From Sphingopyxis sp. 113P3 (lineage in GTDB: Bacteria > Pseudomonadota > Alphaproteobacteria > Sphingomonadales > Sphingomonadaceae), in NCBI RefSeq assembly GCF_001278035.1, contig NZ_CP009453.1, positions 62,001 to 126,000 of the forward strand: DNA of 64,000 nucleotides, in the 5' to 3' direction. Positions 35,510 through 43,349 of the stretch are shown in pieces. Made by a program: the position numbers and the translations under genes. The number at the start of each line of letters is the position of its first letter. Position 1 is the stretch's first letter. Below the pieces are notes generated by a model. The model searched no databases. It was not told the DNA's origin and saw nothing but the letters and a program-made list of their open reading frames with translations.

Positions 35510-35967
35510 CGACCAACACCCAGCCCACCGCGCGCCTTCGCACCGCTCCGCGCGACGATGCGCCCTCGCTGATGCTGGCGGCGGTTTGCGCGGTCGCGGT
35601 CCTGAACGGGATCAGCACGATCGTCGTGTTCTACGACGGGTGCGGCGACGAAGGGCAGATCCACAGCATCGTCCTGCAGGGACCAGCGGACCACGATGGC
35701 ACCGCACCGGAACTGCCGATGCCCGAAATGCCATGCACGTCCTGGTCAGTTCCCTTCCGCGGCGACGCATTCGAGGTCGACACGACCTTCGCCCAAGCGA
35801 TCGACGATCTCGGCCTCGAGATGCTGGCCCAGAAGCACAACGGTTGGGAGGACGGCGACGGCGCCTTCGGCGAGCTCACCATCGACATCGCCGCGCGCAA
35901 GGCCGTCCTCGAACACAGCGTTCGGATCACCGAGACCGAGTGCTTCACCCACGAATGGGAGGGCTGA
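35506..35967 (+). CDS. DUF6878-like protein
   Basis: A 153-residue protein. VLNGISTIVVFYDGCGDEGQ followed by GWEDGDGAFGELTIDIAARK matches my memory of the DUF6878 family, seen on alphaproteobacterial plasmids and ICEs and of unknown function. The ATG overlaps the upstream stop (ATGA). It is acidic, without membrane segments. Confidence 0.82.
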   Translation: MTTNTQPTARLRTAPRDDAPSLMLAAVCAVAVLNGISTIVVFYDGCGDEGQIHSIVLQGPADHDGTAPELPMPEMPCTSWSVPFRGDAFEVDTTFAQAIDDLGLEMLAQKHNGWEDGDGAFGELTIDIAARKAVLEHSVRITETECFTHEWEG

Positions 35968-35970
35968 CCG

Positions 35971-36369
35971 ATGTCGCACTGCTACTACCATTGCCTGTCG
36001 TCGGTTCGCCGCTGGGGCGGACGGGTCGAGGATTATCGGGCGCTTCACGACTGGTTCGACCAGTCCAAGGCGATCATCGCCGACCCCCGGCACCGTGCGC
36101 TGCGTCACCATGCCGAAGGCATCTTCATGCTGGAGACGATCTTCGGCCAGACGATCGTCAACAGCGACGGCCGCATCGTGCCGGTCCGCCTGATCGGCGA
36201 GCAGCACGTCATCGAGGATCTCGGACGCGTCCCCTCCTTCGCCGATTGGGCCCGCGAGATACGGCCCGCCAGCTGGATGCTCCGCGCGAATCCGCAAGGC
36301 TCGCCGGGCCTCGACCCCGACATCATCACCGTCACCGTGAAGGGAGAGGCCGATGCTGACCGACTCTGA
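35971..36369 (+). CDS. DUF6915-like protein
   Basis: A 132-residue protein. CYYHCLSSVRRWGG, YRALHDWFDQSKA, HRALRHHAEGIFMLETIFG and VRLIGEQHVIEDLGRVPSFA correspond to what I remember of DUF6915, usually next to DUF6878. The many His residues could bind metal, but no function is known. It lies 3 nt after the DUF6878 gene and its end overlaps the next gene by 17 nt. Confidence 0.82.
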   Translation: MSHCYYHCLSSVRRWGGRVEDYRALHDWFDQSKAIIADPRHRALRHHAEGIFMLETIFGQTIVNSDGRIVPVRLIGEQHVIEDLGRVPSFADWAREIRPASWMLRANPQGSPGLDPDIITVTVKGEADADRL

Positions 36370-36697
36370 GCGCTTCGCGTTCACCGCGCACCGCATCCAC
36401 GCCTTCGAGACGACCGGCAACGCCTACGATGCGACGCAGATCGACGAGGCGATCGAGACCGGCGACACGCTGCTCGTACACGCCGAAGGCGTCGTCGCGG
36501 TCGCTATGACCTGGCCGTTCGCCATCACCACCGCGCACGGCCACCTGCACAGCATGGCGCCGTCGAAGGACGGCGACACACTAGAGATCGTCGCCGAATC
36601 GCTGAAGGTCGAGCCTGGCGCCATCCGCCGTGCGGCCGAGTTCGCGCGGCAGCTCGGTTTCGAAATCGACCCCGCCGTCGCCCCCCTTCTCGCCTGA
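36353..36697 (+). CDS. backbone hypothetical protein
   Basis: A 114-residue soluble protein with no recognised family. RFAFTAHRIHAFETTGNAYD and a helix-rich C-terminus are visible. The start lies inside the DUF6915 gene, the overlap pattern of this operon. An alternative start is not evident. Confidence 0.7.
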   Translation: MLTDSERFAFTAHRIHAFETTGNAYDATQIDEAIETGDTLLVHAEGVVAVAMTWPFAITTAHGHLHSMAPSKDGDTLEIVAESLKVEPGAIRRAAEFARQLGFEIDPAVAPLLA

Positions 36698-36716
36698 CGG
36701 CAACCGGAGACCCACC

Positions 36717-37412
36717 GTGGCAAACAACTATCTTCAGGCCGCATTCGCGGTCACCGTTACCGCGTCCGAAGCCCGCCTGATCGCCGCGGTCCAGCGCGCG
36801 ATCGAGGCCATCGACAACGGCGTCGAGGGCGATGAAGCCACCGCCTTCGTGGCGGACCTCGGCCCCGAATTCGCGACCGCTTTCCCGGGCGGTGATGCCG
36901 ACCCGTTCGCCGGCGTCATGACGATCTTTCCCGACGCGGATTTTCCCTGTCTCGACGCCGACATCACCATTGAGGACGGACCCGAGGCCGACACCAAGAT
37001 CGTGAGCTTCACCGGTGACCAGTTCGGCGTCGAACAGGTCGCGAACCTGCTGTTCGCGTGCGCCAAGTCCGCGTTGCCGCTCGGATTCCAGTACGCCTAC
37101 ACCTGCGATCGGCTTCGCCACGACGAGTTCGGCGGTGGGGCCATCGTGATCACCCAAGCCGGGATCCGCTACCACAGCACATCCGATATCCTGCGCGCCG
37201 GCCTCGACGGCACACCTACCGACGAAGGCCGTTCGGGCTTCGTGCTCGCCACGCGCGACCCCGAGCATGGCTTGTCGTTCTGGAACAACGAAACCGGTTT
37301 CGGACGATTGGCTGAAGCGACCGTTTTTTCCAAGGCCGAGGCCGCCGCGTTCGACAAGCCGATTGCGCACGACGAACCCGAATGGCTCGCATGCCCGGCA
37401 GGGTCGCCGTGA
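36717..37412 (+). CDS. backbone hypothetical protein
   Basis: A 231-residue acidic protein, unknown. The GTG start is supported by GGAG 8 nt upstream and by the protein beginning right there (MANNYLQAAFAVTVTASEA). EATAFVADLGPEFATAF, FTGDQFGVEQVANLLFACAK and FQYAYTCDRLRHDEFGGG look conserved. Its stop overlaps the start of the PP-loop gene (GTGA). Confidence 0.78.
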   Translation: MANNYLQAAFAVTVTASEARLIAAVQRAIEAIDNGVEGDEATAFVADLGPEFATAFPGGDADPFAGVMTIFPDADFPCLDADITIEDGPEADTKIVSFTGDQFGVEQVANLLFACAKSALPLGFQYAYTCDRLRHDEFGGGAIVITQAGIRYHSTSDILRAGLDGTPTDEGRSGFVLATRDPEHGLSFWNNETGFGRLAEATVFSKAEAAAFDKPIAHDEPEWLACPAGSP

Positions 37413-38533
37413 CCGCCGTCAGCCGTATCGTCCTTCCCGCGGCGAGCGCAATCCCCCCAATCGCGCTCCCGCCGGAGATCGAGCGGGCACTGCGGGACGG
37501 TGCCTGGGCCGTATTCAACCTCTCGGGCGGCAAGGATTCCTCGGCCGCGCTGTTCGCGACCATGTTGGCGCTGGATGCCATCGGGCATCCGCGCTCCCGG
37601 CGCATAGCGGTCCATGCCGACCTCGGCCGCGCCGAATGGGACAGCACCCCTGATATGGTCGAAGCGCTGGCCGTGCGCGCGGGAATCCGGCTGCACGTTC
37701 GCCGCCGCCGCGGAGGTGACTTGATCGACCGCTGGGAACAGCGCTTCGCCAACGGGAAAGCCCGTTACGAGAATCTCGAGATCTACAACCTCATCGGTCC
37801 GTGGTCCTCGGCCTCACTCCGATTCTGCACGTCAGAGCAGAAGGCGCAGGTGCTTGGGCCCTTCCTCGCACGCGAATTCGCCGGCGAAACGATCGTCCAG
37901 ATCATCGGCATCCGACGCGACGAGAGCGCCGCGCGCAGCAAGGCGCCGGAATGGAAGCCCGACGACCGCTTCGCGAGGCCGGGGAACGCCAACGGCACCG
38001 CCATGATGGTGTGGCACCCGATCGTCCATTGGGCGACCGATCAGGTCTTCGCGCTGCATGACGCCCTCGGGATCCCGCTCCACGAAGCCTACACCTGCTA
38101 CGGCTCCACTCGCCTATCATGCCGCTACTGCGTGCTGCAGTCCCTGGCAGACGCCAAGGCGTCGGCTTCAGCGCCGACCAATCGCGAAGCGCTCTTGCAG
38201 CTGGTCGACCTCGAGGCACGCTCGACCTTTTCGTTTCAGCCCGCGCGATGGCTCGCCGACACCGCACCGCATCTGCTCCCCACGACGCTGCGGGCGGATA
38301 TCGAGCGCGCGAAGCGCGACGCGGCCGAGCGCCGCGCGCTGGAGGCTGCGATGCCCGCCGATCTGCGGTTCTGCAAAGGCTGGCCACCCCGCCTGCCGAC
38401 GCTCGACGAGGCAACCCGGATCGCGGCGTCCCGAGCATCGATCCTGGCACGCCACCGCCTCGACAATCGCTTCAGCGATGCCCGCGCCGTGCGCGGCCGC
38501 TTCGAGCAGCTGATGCTCGCCAAGCCCGCCTGA
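37409..38533 (+). CDS. PP-loop ATPase of the PAPS reductase superfamily (second copy)
   Basis: A 374-residue protein. A canonical PP-loop, FNLSGGKDSSAALFAT, lies about 45 residues in. IAVHADLGRAEWDSTP gives the second motif, and LRFCTSEQK and LSCRYCVLQSLADAKA provide Cys residues. This resembles the phosphoadenosine phosphosulfate reductase-like proteins carried by plasmids and phages. I chose GTG at 37409 (GTGA overlap, as in the other operon genes); ATG at 37382 is an alternative. The substrate is unknown. It differs from the 3274 protein in having the standard SGGKDS loop. Confidence 0.87.
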   Translation: MTAVSRIVLPAASAIPPIALPPEIERALRDGAWAVFNLSGGKDSSAALFATMLALDAIGHPRSRRIAVHADLGRAEWDSTPDMVEALAVRAGIRLHVRRRRGGDLIDRWEQRFANGKARYENLEIYNLIGPWSSASLRFCTSEQKAQVLGPFLAREFAGETIVQIIGIRRDESAARSKAPEWKPDDRFARPGNANGTAMMVWHPIVHWATDQVFALHDALGIPLHEAYTCYGSTRLSCRYCVLQSLADAKASASAPTNREALLQLVDLEARSTFSFQPARWLADTAPHLLPTTLRADIERAKRDAAERRALEAAMPADLRFCKGWPPRLPTLDEATRIAASRASILARHRLDNRFSDARAVRGRFEQLMLAKPA

Positions 38534-38556
38534 TCCTCTCAACACGGAGAAGTCCC

Positions 38557-38937
38557 ATGCCCGATATCACCGAACTGCCCGTCATGCGGGCGGCCGACGC
38601 AACCGCGATCGGCTTCGCACAGTTCAATGACGTTCCGCACAAGGTGATCGACATTCCCGACGGGGGATTCACCCTGACCACCAAGACGAGCGACGGCAAT
38701 CGCGTCACCTTCTACTTCGGACCCTACGAGACCGGCGGCCCACCGGCGTTTATCGACATCCAGTACCACGATCGCGGCTCGACGATTCCGAACGCGAACG
38801 GCGGGCAGTCGCCCACCTTCGACTGCTTTGCCATCACCCGGGGCGGCACCCACGTCGTCGACAGCCGCAAGCTCGAAGAGGCCAAGAAGCCCTCGATCCT
38901 CGTGATGCTCCTCGAGCGCCTCGGAGCGCCGTCGTGA
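38557..38937 (+). CDS. backbone hypothetical protein
   Basis: A 126-residue protein of probable beta-rich fold, unknown. GGFTLTTKTSDGNRVTFYFG and IDIQYHDRGSTIPN are visible. CGGAGAAG precedes the ATG. Its stop overlaps the next GTG (GTGA). Confidence 0.72.
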   Translation: MPDITELPVMRAADATAIGFAQFNDVPHKVIDIPDGGFTLTTKTSDGNRVTFYFGPYETGGPPAFIDIQYHDRGSTIPNANGGQSPTFDCFAITRGGTHVVDSRKLEEAKKPSILVMLLERLGAPS

Positions 38938-39215
38938 AGGAACCAGAGTATCACCGGATGATCGCCGCCCGCGATGCTGTCCGCGCGCGCCTTAACGGCT
39001 TGCAGGACCGTCTTCGCCGCGATGCCGCACGCTCCGCCAATTCGCCAGCGGCGCATCGTGGTGACAGCGGATGGCGCAAGACCGATGAGGTCGAATACCA
39101 AGATTCACTGGCGCGCCTGCAGCACGCCCATCGGTCGGACATCGGTGCGCTGACCGCCAAGCTGGACCGCCAGCAGGCGGCGATCCGAGCATTCATCATT
39201 CGCAACCCCAGCTGA
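38934..39215 (+). CDS. small charged helical protein
   Basis: A 93-residue protein rich in Arg, Ala and Gln and predicted to be mostly coiled coil (RDAVRARLNGLQDRLRRDAA, then LTAKLDRQQAAIRAFI). GTG start overlapping the upstream stop. Unknown function; it resembles in style the 76-residue protein at 4592. It ends the operon that starts at 35003. Confidence 0.68.
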   Translation: MKEPEYHRMIAARDAVRARLNGLQDRLRRDAARSANSPAAHRGDSGWRKTDEVEYQDSLARLQHAHRSDIGALTAKLDRQQAAIRAFIIRNPS

Positions 39216-39398
39216 CGCGGACGAAAGGCAAGGGGGAACGGCAGATTGCTCCGGAACGGATGCAATAGCTCACAAGCGACAAGTAAACCGCCGCAAGCGA
39301 CTGGATTGCCTCGCTTTGAGACAATCTGTTCGCAGTCGCACAAGGACTCTTGTCAATCGTGAATTTGTTCTGAACATACAGATCGAAAGGATACGGCA

Positions 39399-39941
39399 AT
39401 GCACCGGGTCCACCACTTCGCTTCCTCCGCGGCGGCGCTGTCCGCGCTCCGCGACAATCAGGTTGAACCCCAAGACGTGCTTCTCGTCACAGACGAATGC
39501 GTCGTGGCAACGGCGGGGCCTACACCCTTCGCCGTGACTGTCGAGGCCGGGAGCTTCGCCGTCCTCGACGATGCTGCGGCCGACGACAACGGGATGATCG
39601 CCGGGGTACCGATGGACACCGTCGTCAAGGCCGTCGACGAAGCCGTTCGGCATTACATGCCGCTCGCCGATCCGTTCGTGCCTTACGCAACGCTTCCGCT
39701 GCGGTCGTCGGGATGTGCGCTCGCGCACAGCTTCACCTTCGACGAGATCCTGCTGGTCGCCGAAGCGATCAACCATCGGGCCCGCAGGTTTGCGGAGAAG
39801 CTCGCACAGTCTCCGGATGACCATGTCGCACGGTCGGTCTGGATCGCCAGCACCGCCCAGCTGGAGACGGCACGCCACAAGTTGCTCGAGGGCAGCTTCG
39901 GTCCAGGGGTGGGGGAGGGCTCACCGGCACTCCCAGCGTGA
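39399..39941 (+). CDS. backbone hypothetical protein
   Basis: A 180-residue protein, unknown. QDVLLVTDECVVATAGPTPF and SFTFDEILLVAEAINHRARR are the clearer blocks. It is preceded by 180 nt of less GC-rich sequence that should hold its promoter (TTGTCA at 39350 is a possible -35). Its stop codon sits within the first arm of structured element copy 1. Confidence 0.7.
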   Translation: MHRVHHFASSAAALSALRDNQVEPQDVLLVTDECVVATAGPTPFAVTVEAGSFAVLDDAAADDNGMIAGVPMDTVVKAVDEAVRHYMPLADPFVPYATLPLRSSGCALAHSFTFDEILLVAEAINHRARRFAEKLAQSPDDHVARSVWIASTAQLETARHKLLEGSFGPGVGEGSPALPA

Positions 39942-40102
39942 CGCGCGGACCCGGCGTCGGTCAAGGATCGGCGGTCCCCCCAATTTTCACGTCGCGGTCT
40001 CTTGCGAGCCCGCCGCCTTAGAAAATCGGTTCCCCCACCGCCCGCCATGCGGCGCGACGGGCTGCGCCCGATCGCGTCCCTGACCTCCTGGTCCCGCGCG
40101 TC
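39940..40102 (+). ncRNA. structured leader element, copy 1
   Basis: Stems: outermost GACGCGCGGACC (39940-39952 region) with GGTCCCGCGCGTC (40090-40102); GTCA-GGA (from 39960) with TCC-TGAC (ends 40084); GGCGGT (39970-39975) with ACCGCC (40037-40042); ATTTTC (39983-39988) with GAAAAT (40021-40026). Between the last two stems C6 faces C5. Two side hairpins follow: CCGC-CAT-GCGG (40042-40052) and CGGGC-TGC-GCCCG (40058-40070). A gene with an AAGGAGG site starts 35 nt after the element. Whether it acts as RNA or DNA is not proven. Confidence 0.65.
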
Positions 40103-40136
40103 CTGCCGGAACCCTCGTCAGATCAAGGAGGTTACC

Positions 40137-40391
40137 ATGACGAACATGCCAATCGACTTCTTCCGCGCGCTGCGTTCTGCTAAGATCAGTGCAGACGAAG
40201 CCCAGAAGGTGGTCGAAAGTCTCGAAGGACACATCGCCGTGAAGATCAGCGAAGCCAATGCCAGCCTCGTCGGCGAACTGAAATCCATGCGCAAGGACAT
40301 GGGCACACTTCGGTGGCTGCAGGTTACCGCGATCTCGCTCAGCGTCATTGCTGGAACCATCGGGGGCTACGCCGCCGCGATCATCAAGTGA
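40137..40391 (+). CDS. small single-pass membrane protein
   Basis: An 84-residue protein. An amphipathic N-terminal helix (ADEAQKVVESLEGHIAVKIS) and a coiled-coil stretch lead into one C-terminal membrane segment (WLQVTAISLSVIAGTIGGYA). The layout resembles the small coiled-coil/TM proteins (DUF1640-like) near toxin or phage genes. It has a near-perfect AAGGAGG site and lies just after structured element copy 1; a strong terminator follows. Confidence 0.85.
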   Translation: MTNMPIDFFRALRSAKISADEAQKVVESLEGHIAVKISEANASLVGELKSMRKDMGTLRWLQVTAISLSVIAGTIGGYAAAIIK

Positions 40392-40395
40392 TCCA

Positions 40396-40419
40396 AGGGG
40401 GCTTCGGCCCCCTTTTTTG
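40396..40419 (+). terminator. rho-independent terminator
   Basis: Stem AAGGGGGC / GCCCCCTT with a TTCG loop and six T, 5 nt after the membrane-protein gene. Confidence 0.93.
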
Positions 40420-40476
40420 TTCGTCCTCTTCGATCAGCCCTGACAACTCCTGAACTGCCCCAAGGCAGACCCGTCG

Positions 40477-40543
40477 CCGCGCGAGACGCGCGGACGCCGG
40501 ACGGGCGCGCGAGGCGCGCCCTGCTCGGCCTGAAGAGGCCGAG
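40477..40543 (+). other. three consecutive hairpins in the DUF736 leader
   Basis: CCGCGCG-aga-CGCGCGG (40477-40493), GGGCGCGC-gag-GCGCGCCC (40503-40521) and CTCGGCC-tgaaga-GGCCGAG (40524-40543). They fill the 190-nt gap before the DUF736 gene. Their role is unknown. Confidence 0.7.
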
Positions 40544-40609
40544 GAGAGGAGTGGGATTGAGAGAGGTGTCGAAGACAGGGTGTCCGAGACGCCAACCAGG
40601 AGAACTACC

Positions 40610-41065
40610 ATGAACATCGGTTCCATCAAGCAGAACGACAACGGCATCTACATGGGCCGCATCTCGACCCTCGCCGTGGCGATGACGATCGCGCTCCGCC
40701 CGGTGAACAGCCCAAACCCGAAGGCGCCGCGCTTCGAGGTCCACGCGCTCGGCCCCAACCGCAACTGGGTGCAGGTCGGCGCGCTCTTCGAGCTCCACTC
40801 GAACAACACCGGCGAAGCGTTCCTCAACGGCCGCATCGACGACCCGTCGCTGGCTGCGCCGCTGCAGGTCTCGTGCTTCCGCCAGGACGACGGCAGCTAC
40901 AACGTGGTCTGGTCGCGCCCGACCCGTCGCCGCGACGTCTCGCAGCAGCTGGCCGCGAAGACGGACGAGCTGCCGCCCTTCGGCGACGACGCCGGCGACG
41001 CCGGTGACACCAGCGGCGCTCCCGCCGACGGCCTCGGCGAATCCACCGCCGAATTCGCCGGCTGA
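40610..41065 (+). CDS. DUF736 domain protein
   Basis: A 151-residue protein. IGSIKQNDNGIYMGRISTLA at the N-terminus and LNGRIDDPSLAAPLQVSCFR later are the DUF736 signature. These proteins are abundant on conjugative plasmids and ICEs of proteobacteria; the function is unknown (possibly single-strand-DNA or transfer related). The C-terminus is an acidic, Gly/Asp-rich tail of about 40 residues. Strong AGGAG site; a terminator follows, so it is transcribed alone. Confidence 0.92.
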   Translation: MNIGSIKQNDNGIYMGRISTLAVAMTIALRPVNSPNPKAPRFEVHALGPNRNWVQVGALFELHSNNTGEAFLNGRIDDPSLAAPLQVSCFRQDDGSYNVVWSRPTRRRDVSQQLAAKTDELPPFGDDAGDAGDTSGAPADGLGESTAEFAG

Positions 41066-41112
41066 CCTCCCCGGTGTGGGCGGGACCGCTCCCCGCCCGC
41101 CTGCACCCCCTC

Positions 41113-41152
41113 GGGGTCCGTCTCTCCCCCCGGAGACGGACCCCTTTCTTTT
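41113..41152 (+). terminator. rho-independent terminator after DUF736
   Basis: A perfect 12-bp stem GGGGTCCGTCTC / GAGACGGACCCC with an 8-nt loop, followed by TTTCTTTT. Confidence 0.9.
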
Positions 41153-41191
41153 GCCTGCGCGGCATTACGCCGCCCCACGAAAGGACAAGCC

Positions 41192-41440
41192 ATGGCCGAC
41201 AACTCGCATTCCATCAGCGTCACCGACGTGATCGGAATTCCCGCTACCGCGACGATCGCACATTCGCCGAACGGCAACATCTGCGGGCTTCGCCTGGCCG
41301 ATGGCCGGCTCGTCCGACCGTGGATCACTTGGGAGATCGAGGACGCCGGCGAGAACCACCGCGAGCTCGATCACGACGATCTGCTCGCGCTCGGCTTTCA
41401 GCCGACGCTCGAGACGGCGATCGCCATCGACCCCGCTTAA
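41192..41440 (+). CDS. backbone hypothetical protein
   Basis: An 82-residue soluble protein, unknown. VIGIPATATIAHSPNGNICG and ITWEIEDAGENHRELDHDDL are visible. GAAAGGA precedes the ATG. It lies between a terminator and the toxin-antitoxin promoter. Confidence 0.7.
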   Translation: MADNSHSISVTDVIGIPATATIAHSPNGNICGLRLADGRLVRPWITWEIEDAGENHRELDHDDLLALGFQPTLETAIAIDPA

Positions 41441-41446
41441 TGGAAC

Positions 41447-41474
41447 TTGCGATTATGGGAATAGTTGCTATTTT
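41447..41474 (+). promoter_or_regulatory. promoter with overlapping palindrome for the toxin-antitoxin pair
   Basis: TTGCGA (41447-41452), 16 nt, TATTTT (41469-41474). The palindrome AATAG-ttg-CTATT (41460-41472) overlaps the -10, where an antitoxin would bind to repress its own operon. GGAAGGAG follows as ribosome site for the antitoxin. Confidence 0.55.
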
Positions 41475-41493
41475 TACTCGGAAGGAGTCGGAC

Positions 41494-41802
41494 ATGGCCG
41501 CAGCGCGCCCCCTCGAGAGACATGAGCATATCCCGCTCACGCGTTTCCACAACAACACAGGCGAGTTCCTCGACCTGTCGACGCGCACCCCGGTCATCCT
41601 GACCAGTCACGGCCGCGAGCGACATGTCATCACCGACATCGAGTATTTCCGGCATCTGGAGGCCGCTGCTAGCGGGACGCTCCTTGCGGCAATGGATCTG
41701 ACCCCTGTTCGGGCGTCGAACCTCGACCCGGACCAGCGCGCGGCGATCGAAGCCTCCCGGCCCACCGCAGACGAGATCGCCAATGACAAGTGGAACGATT
41801 GA
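41494..41802 (+). CDS. Phd/YefM-like antitoxin
   Basis: A 102-residue protein. LTRFHNNTGEFLDLSTRTPV followed by ILTSHGRERHVITDIEYFRH is the Phd/YefM fold pattern (strand-helix with 'G-R-x-x-x-V-I' then 'eYe-rl'). The C-terminus is acidic and likely disordered, where an antitoxin would clasp its toxin. It overlaps the next gene by 20 nt, in antitoxin-first order. A palindrome over its promoter fits autorepression. Confidence 0.78.
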   Translation: MAAARPLERHEHIPLTRFHNNTGEFLDLSTRTPVILTSHGRERHVITDIEYFRHLEAAASGTLLAAMDLTPVRASNLDPDQRAAIEASRPTADEIANDKWND

Positions 41803-42187
41803 CCTCCCGAAGGTCGGTCACGTTCTCCGCTACGTCTATCTCTTCGCCAACGAACAGAAAGCCGGTCGCGACGAAGGCGTGAAGGAACGCTTCGTGGTGG
41901 TCATCGCGATCGACGGCAAGCGGTACAGCGTCGCGGCGATCACGACCAAGGGCGAGGGCAGGGCCAACGCCTTGCCTTTGCCAGCGCCAGTCGCCACCGC
42001 CGGCGGCGTTGCACCAAACAGCAGCGTCGTGACCGACGAGATCAACATCTTCTCCTGGCCCGGATTCGACATACGACCCCTGATGAAGGGGAAGGGCTTC
42101 GTTGCAGGCCGCTTCCCGCCAGCCTTCACTAACAGCCTGCAGAGCGCGATACTCAGCGCCCCACACGAGCGGGTCGACCGCGACTGA
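41783..42187 (+). CDS. PemK/MazF-like toxin (probable)
   Basis: A 134-residue protein. VGHVLRYVYLFANEQKAGRD followed by ERFVVVIAID resembles the 'G-x-v-i-r-y-x-y-l-w-x-x-e-x-x-x-G-r-d-x-g-k-x-R-p' opening of PemK-like growth inhibitors of alphaproteobacteria. VTDEINIFSWPGFDIRPL is the second block. Such toxins are mRNA interferases, but active-site residues cannot be assigned with confidence here. Identification rests on this weak similarity plus coupling to a Phd-like gene. Confidence 0.65.
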   Translation: MTSGTIDLPKVGHVLRYVYLFANEQKAGRDEGVKERFVVVIAIDGKRYSVAAITTKGEGRANALPLPAPVATAGGVAPNSSVVTDEINIFSWPGFDIRPLMKGKGFVAGRFPPAFTNSLQSAILSAPHERVDRD

Positions 42188-42699
42188 CCGTCGCCAGGCG
42201 ACAGGTCTAACAGTCAACCTGATCGCATCGTAGTGATTGCCCGCGCTGCGCACGGGCAGGGACGCACCCTTCGGACGCGCCGGACGCCTGCAGCAGTAGC
42301 GCCAGCGGGGCGCGACCAGCAGGTTCCGTGGACCGGCTCCCAGGCGGGCCGCTCCGTCATGGTCTGCGCCCAGCATCACTCGATCGGAGGCGCGCTGCAG
42401 CCCCGTTGGCGCCGATGCAGATCTCGGGGCCGCGGCGCGGCCGAGACAGTCGGCTGCCCGTTATTCGGTGCCGATCTCCTCGGCGTCAGCGGGTTCGCTC
42501 GCTCGGGTTCACTGTCACCTGCGGACCACCACGAACAGCTGCAACCCCTTTAGCAGGGCCGTGTTGCCGCTTCGCGGCTGCCCGCACCACCCCAGCGAAA
42601 GGGGTTTCCCTGCGCTTCGCTCCGGTGCCGCTGCCCGCGGTGCCCCGCTCATCGGTGACACCCGGCGGACGACCCGCTGGACAGCCAAGGAGGCACCCG
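42188..42699. other. gene-free GC-rich region before ssb
   Basis: About 510 nt, very GC-rich, without a gene I can support, although long frames run through it. It holds scattered short hairpins but not the structured element family. It should contain the ssb promoter and leader. Confidence 0.6.
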
Positions 42700-43029
42700 A
42701 TGAACAACGTCAACCTGGTCGGCCGTCTGAGCCGCGACCCCGAGACCCGCAACGGCAACACCACCGTCACCACCATCTTCGTCGCCACCGATCGGCCGAA
42801 GCTGCGGGACGGCAAGACCTACAAGGACGAGAGCGGCTACACCGCCAAGGAAACCGAGTTCCACAAGGTCACCTGCTTCAACGGTCTCGCCACCGCCGTC
42901 GCCAACAACCGCAACAAGGGCGACCTGGTCGCGGTCGAAGGCCGCCTCCACTACACCCGCTGGCAGGACGCCGACGGCAACGACCGCTACGGCTGCGAGA
43001 TCATCGCGGACCGCATCGACTTCTACTGA
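42700..43029 (+). CDS. ssb: single-stranded DNA-binding protein
   Basis: A 109-residue OB-fold protein. MNNVNLVGRLSRDPETR, ETEFHKVTCFNGLA, NKGDLVAVEGRLHYTRWQDA and YGCEIIADRI follow the SSB pattern. It is short and lacks the acidic C-terminal tail with the DDDIPF-type tip that recruits partners in chromosomal SSB, as in many plasmid SSBs. AAGGAGG precedes the ATG; a UUCG-capped hairpin follows. It probably coats transferred single strands. Confidence 0.93.
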   Translation: MNNVNLVGRLSRDPETRNGNTTVTTIFVATDRPKLRDGKTYKDESGYTAKETEFHKVTCFNGLATAVANNRNKGDLVAVEGRLHYTRWQDADGNDRYGCEIIADRIDFY

Positions 43030-43036
43030 CCCCCGA

Positions 43037-43060
43037 CGGGCGGCGCTTCGGCGCCGCCCG
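43037..43060 (+). terminator. hairpin after ssb, possible terminator
   Basis: A perfect 10-bp stem CGGGCGGCGC / GCGCCGCCCG with a TTCG loop. The T-tract after it is weak (CTTCGTTT), so it may only pause transcription or stabilise the message. Confidence 0.6.
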
Positions 43061-43082
43061 CTTCGTTTCAGGAGCACCGCAC

Positions 43083-43349
43083 ATGCCGCATACCGACCTC
43101 TTCGACGATCGCGACATTGCCCGCGCGACCCGCAAGCTCGCTGCCCTGCAGCGCCACGCCGAACGGCGCGATCGGTTTCTCGACGCGCTCGATTTCGACG
43201 CGCTCGACCCGCAAACGCAGCGCGAGATCTGCATGGAGGATCACCACCTCGCGGAACAGATCAGCTTCGGGCCGATCTACCTCTACCACCTCGAGACGCT
43301 CGAGGCGCAGCGCGCCGCGATCGCCGCCAGCATACCGCTGGCGGCATGA
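43083..43349 (+). CDS. small backbone protein
   Basis: An 88-residue helical protein, unknown (DIARATRKLAALQRHAERRD, then ICMEDHHLAEQISFGPIYLY). CAGGAGCAC precedes the ATG and the stop overlaps the next ATG (ATGA). Confidence 0.7.
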   Translation: MPHTDLFDDRDIARATRKLAALQRHAERRDRFLDALDFDALDPQTQREICMEDHHLAEQISFGPIYLYHLETLEAQRAAIAASIPLAA

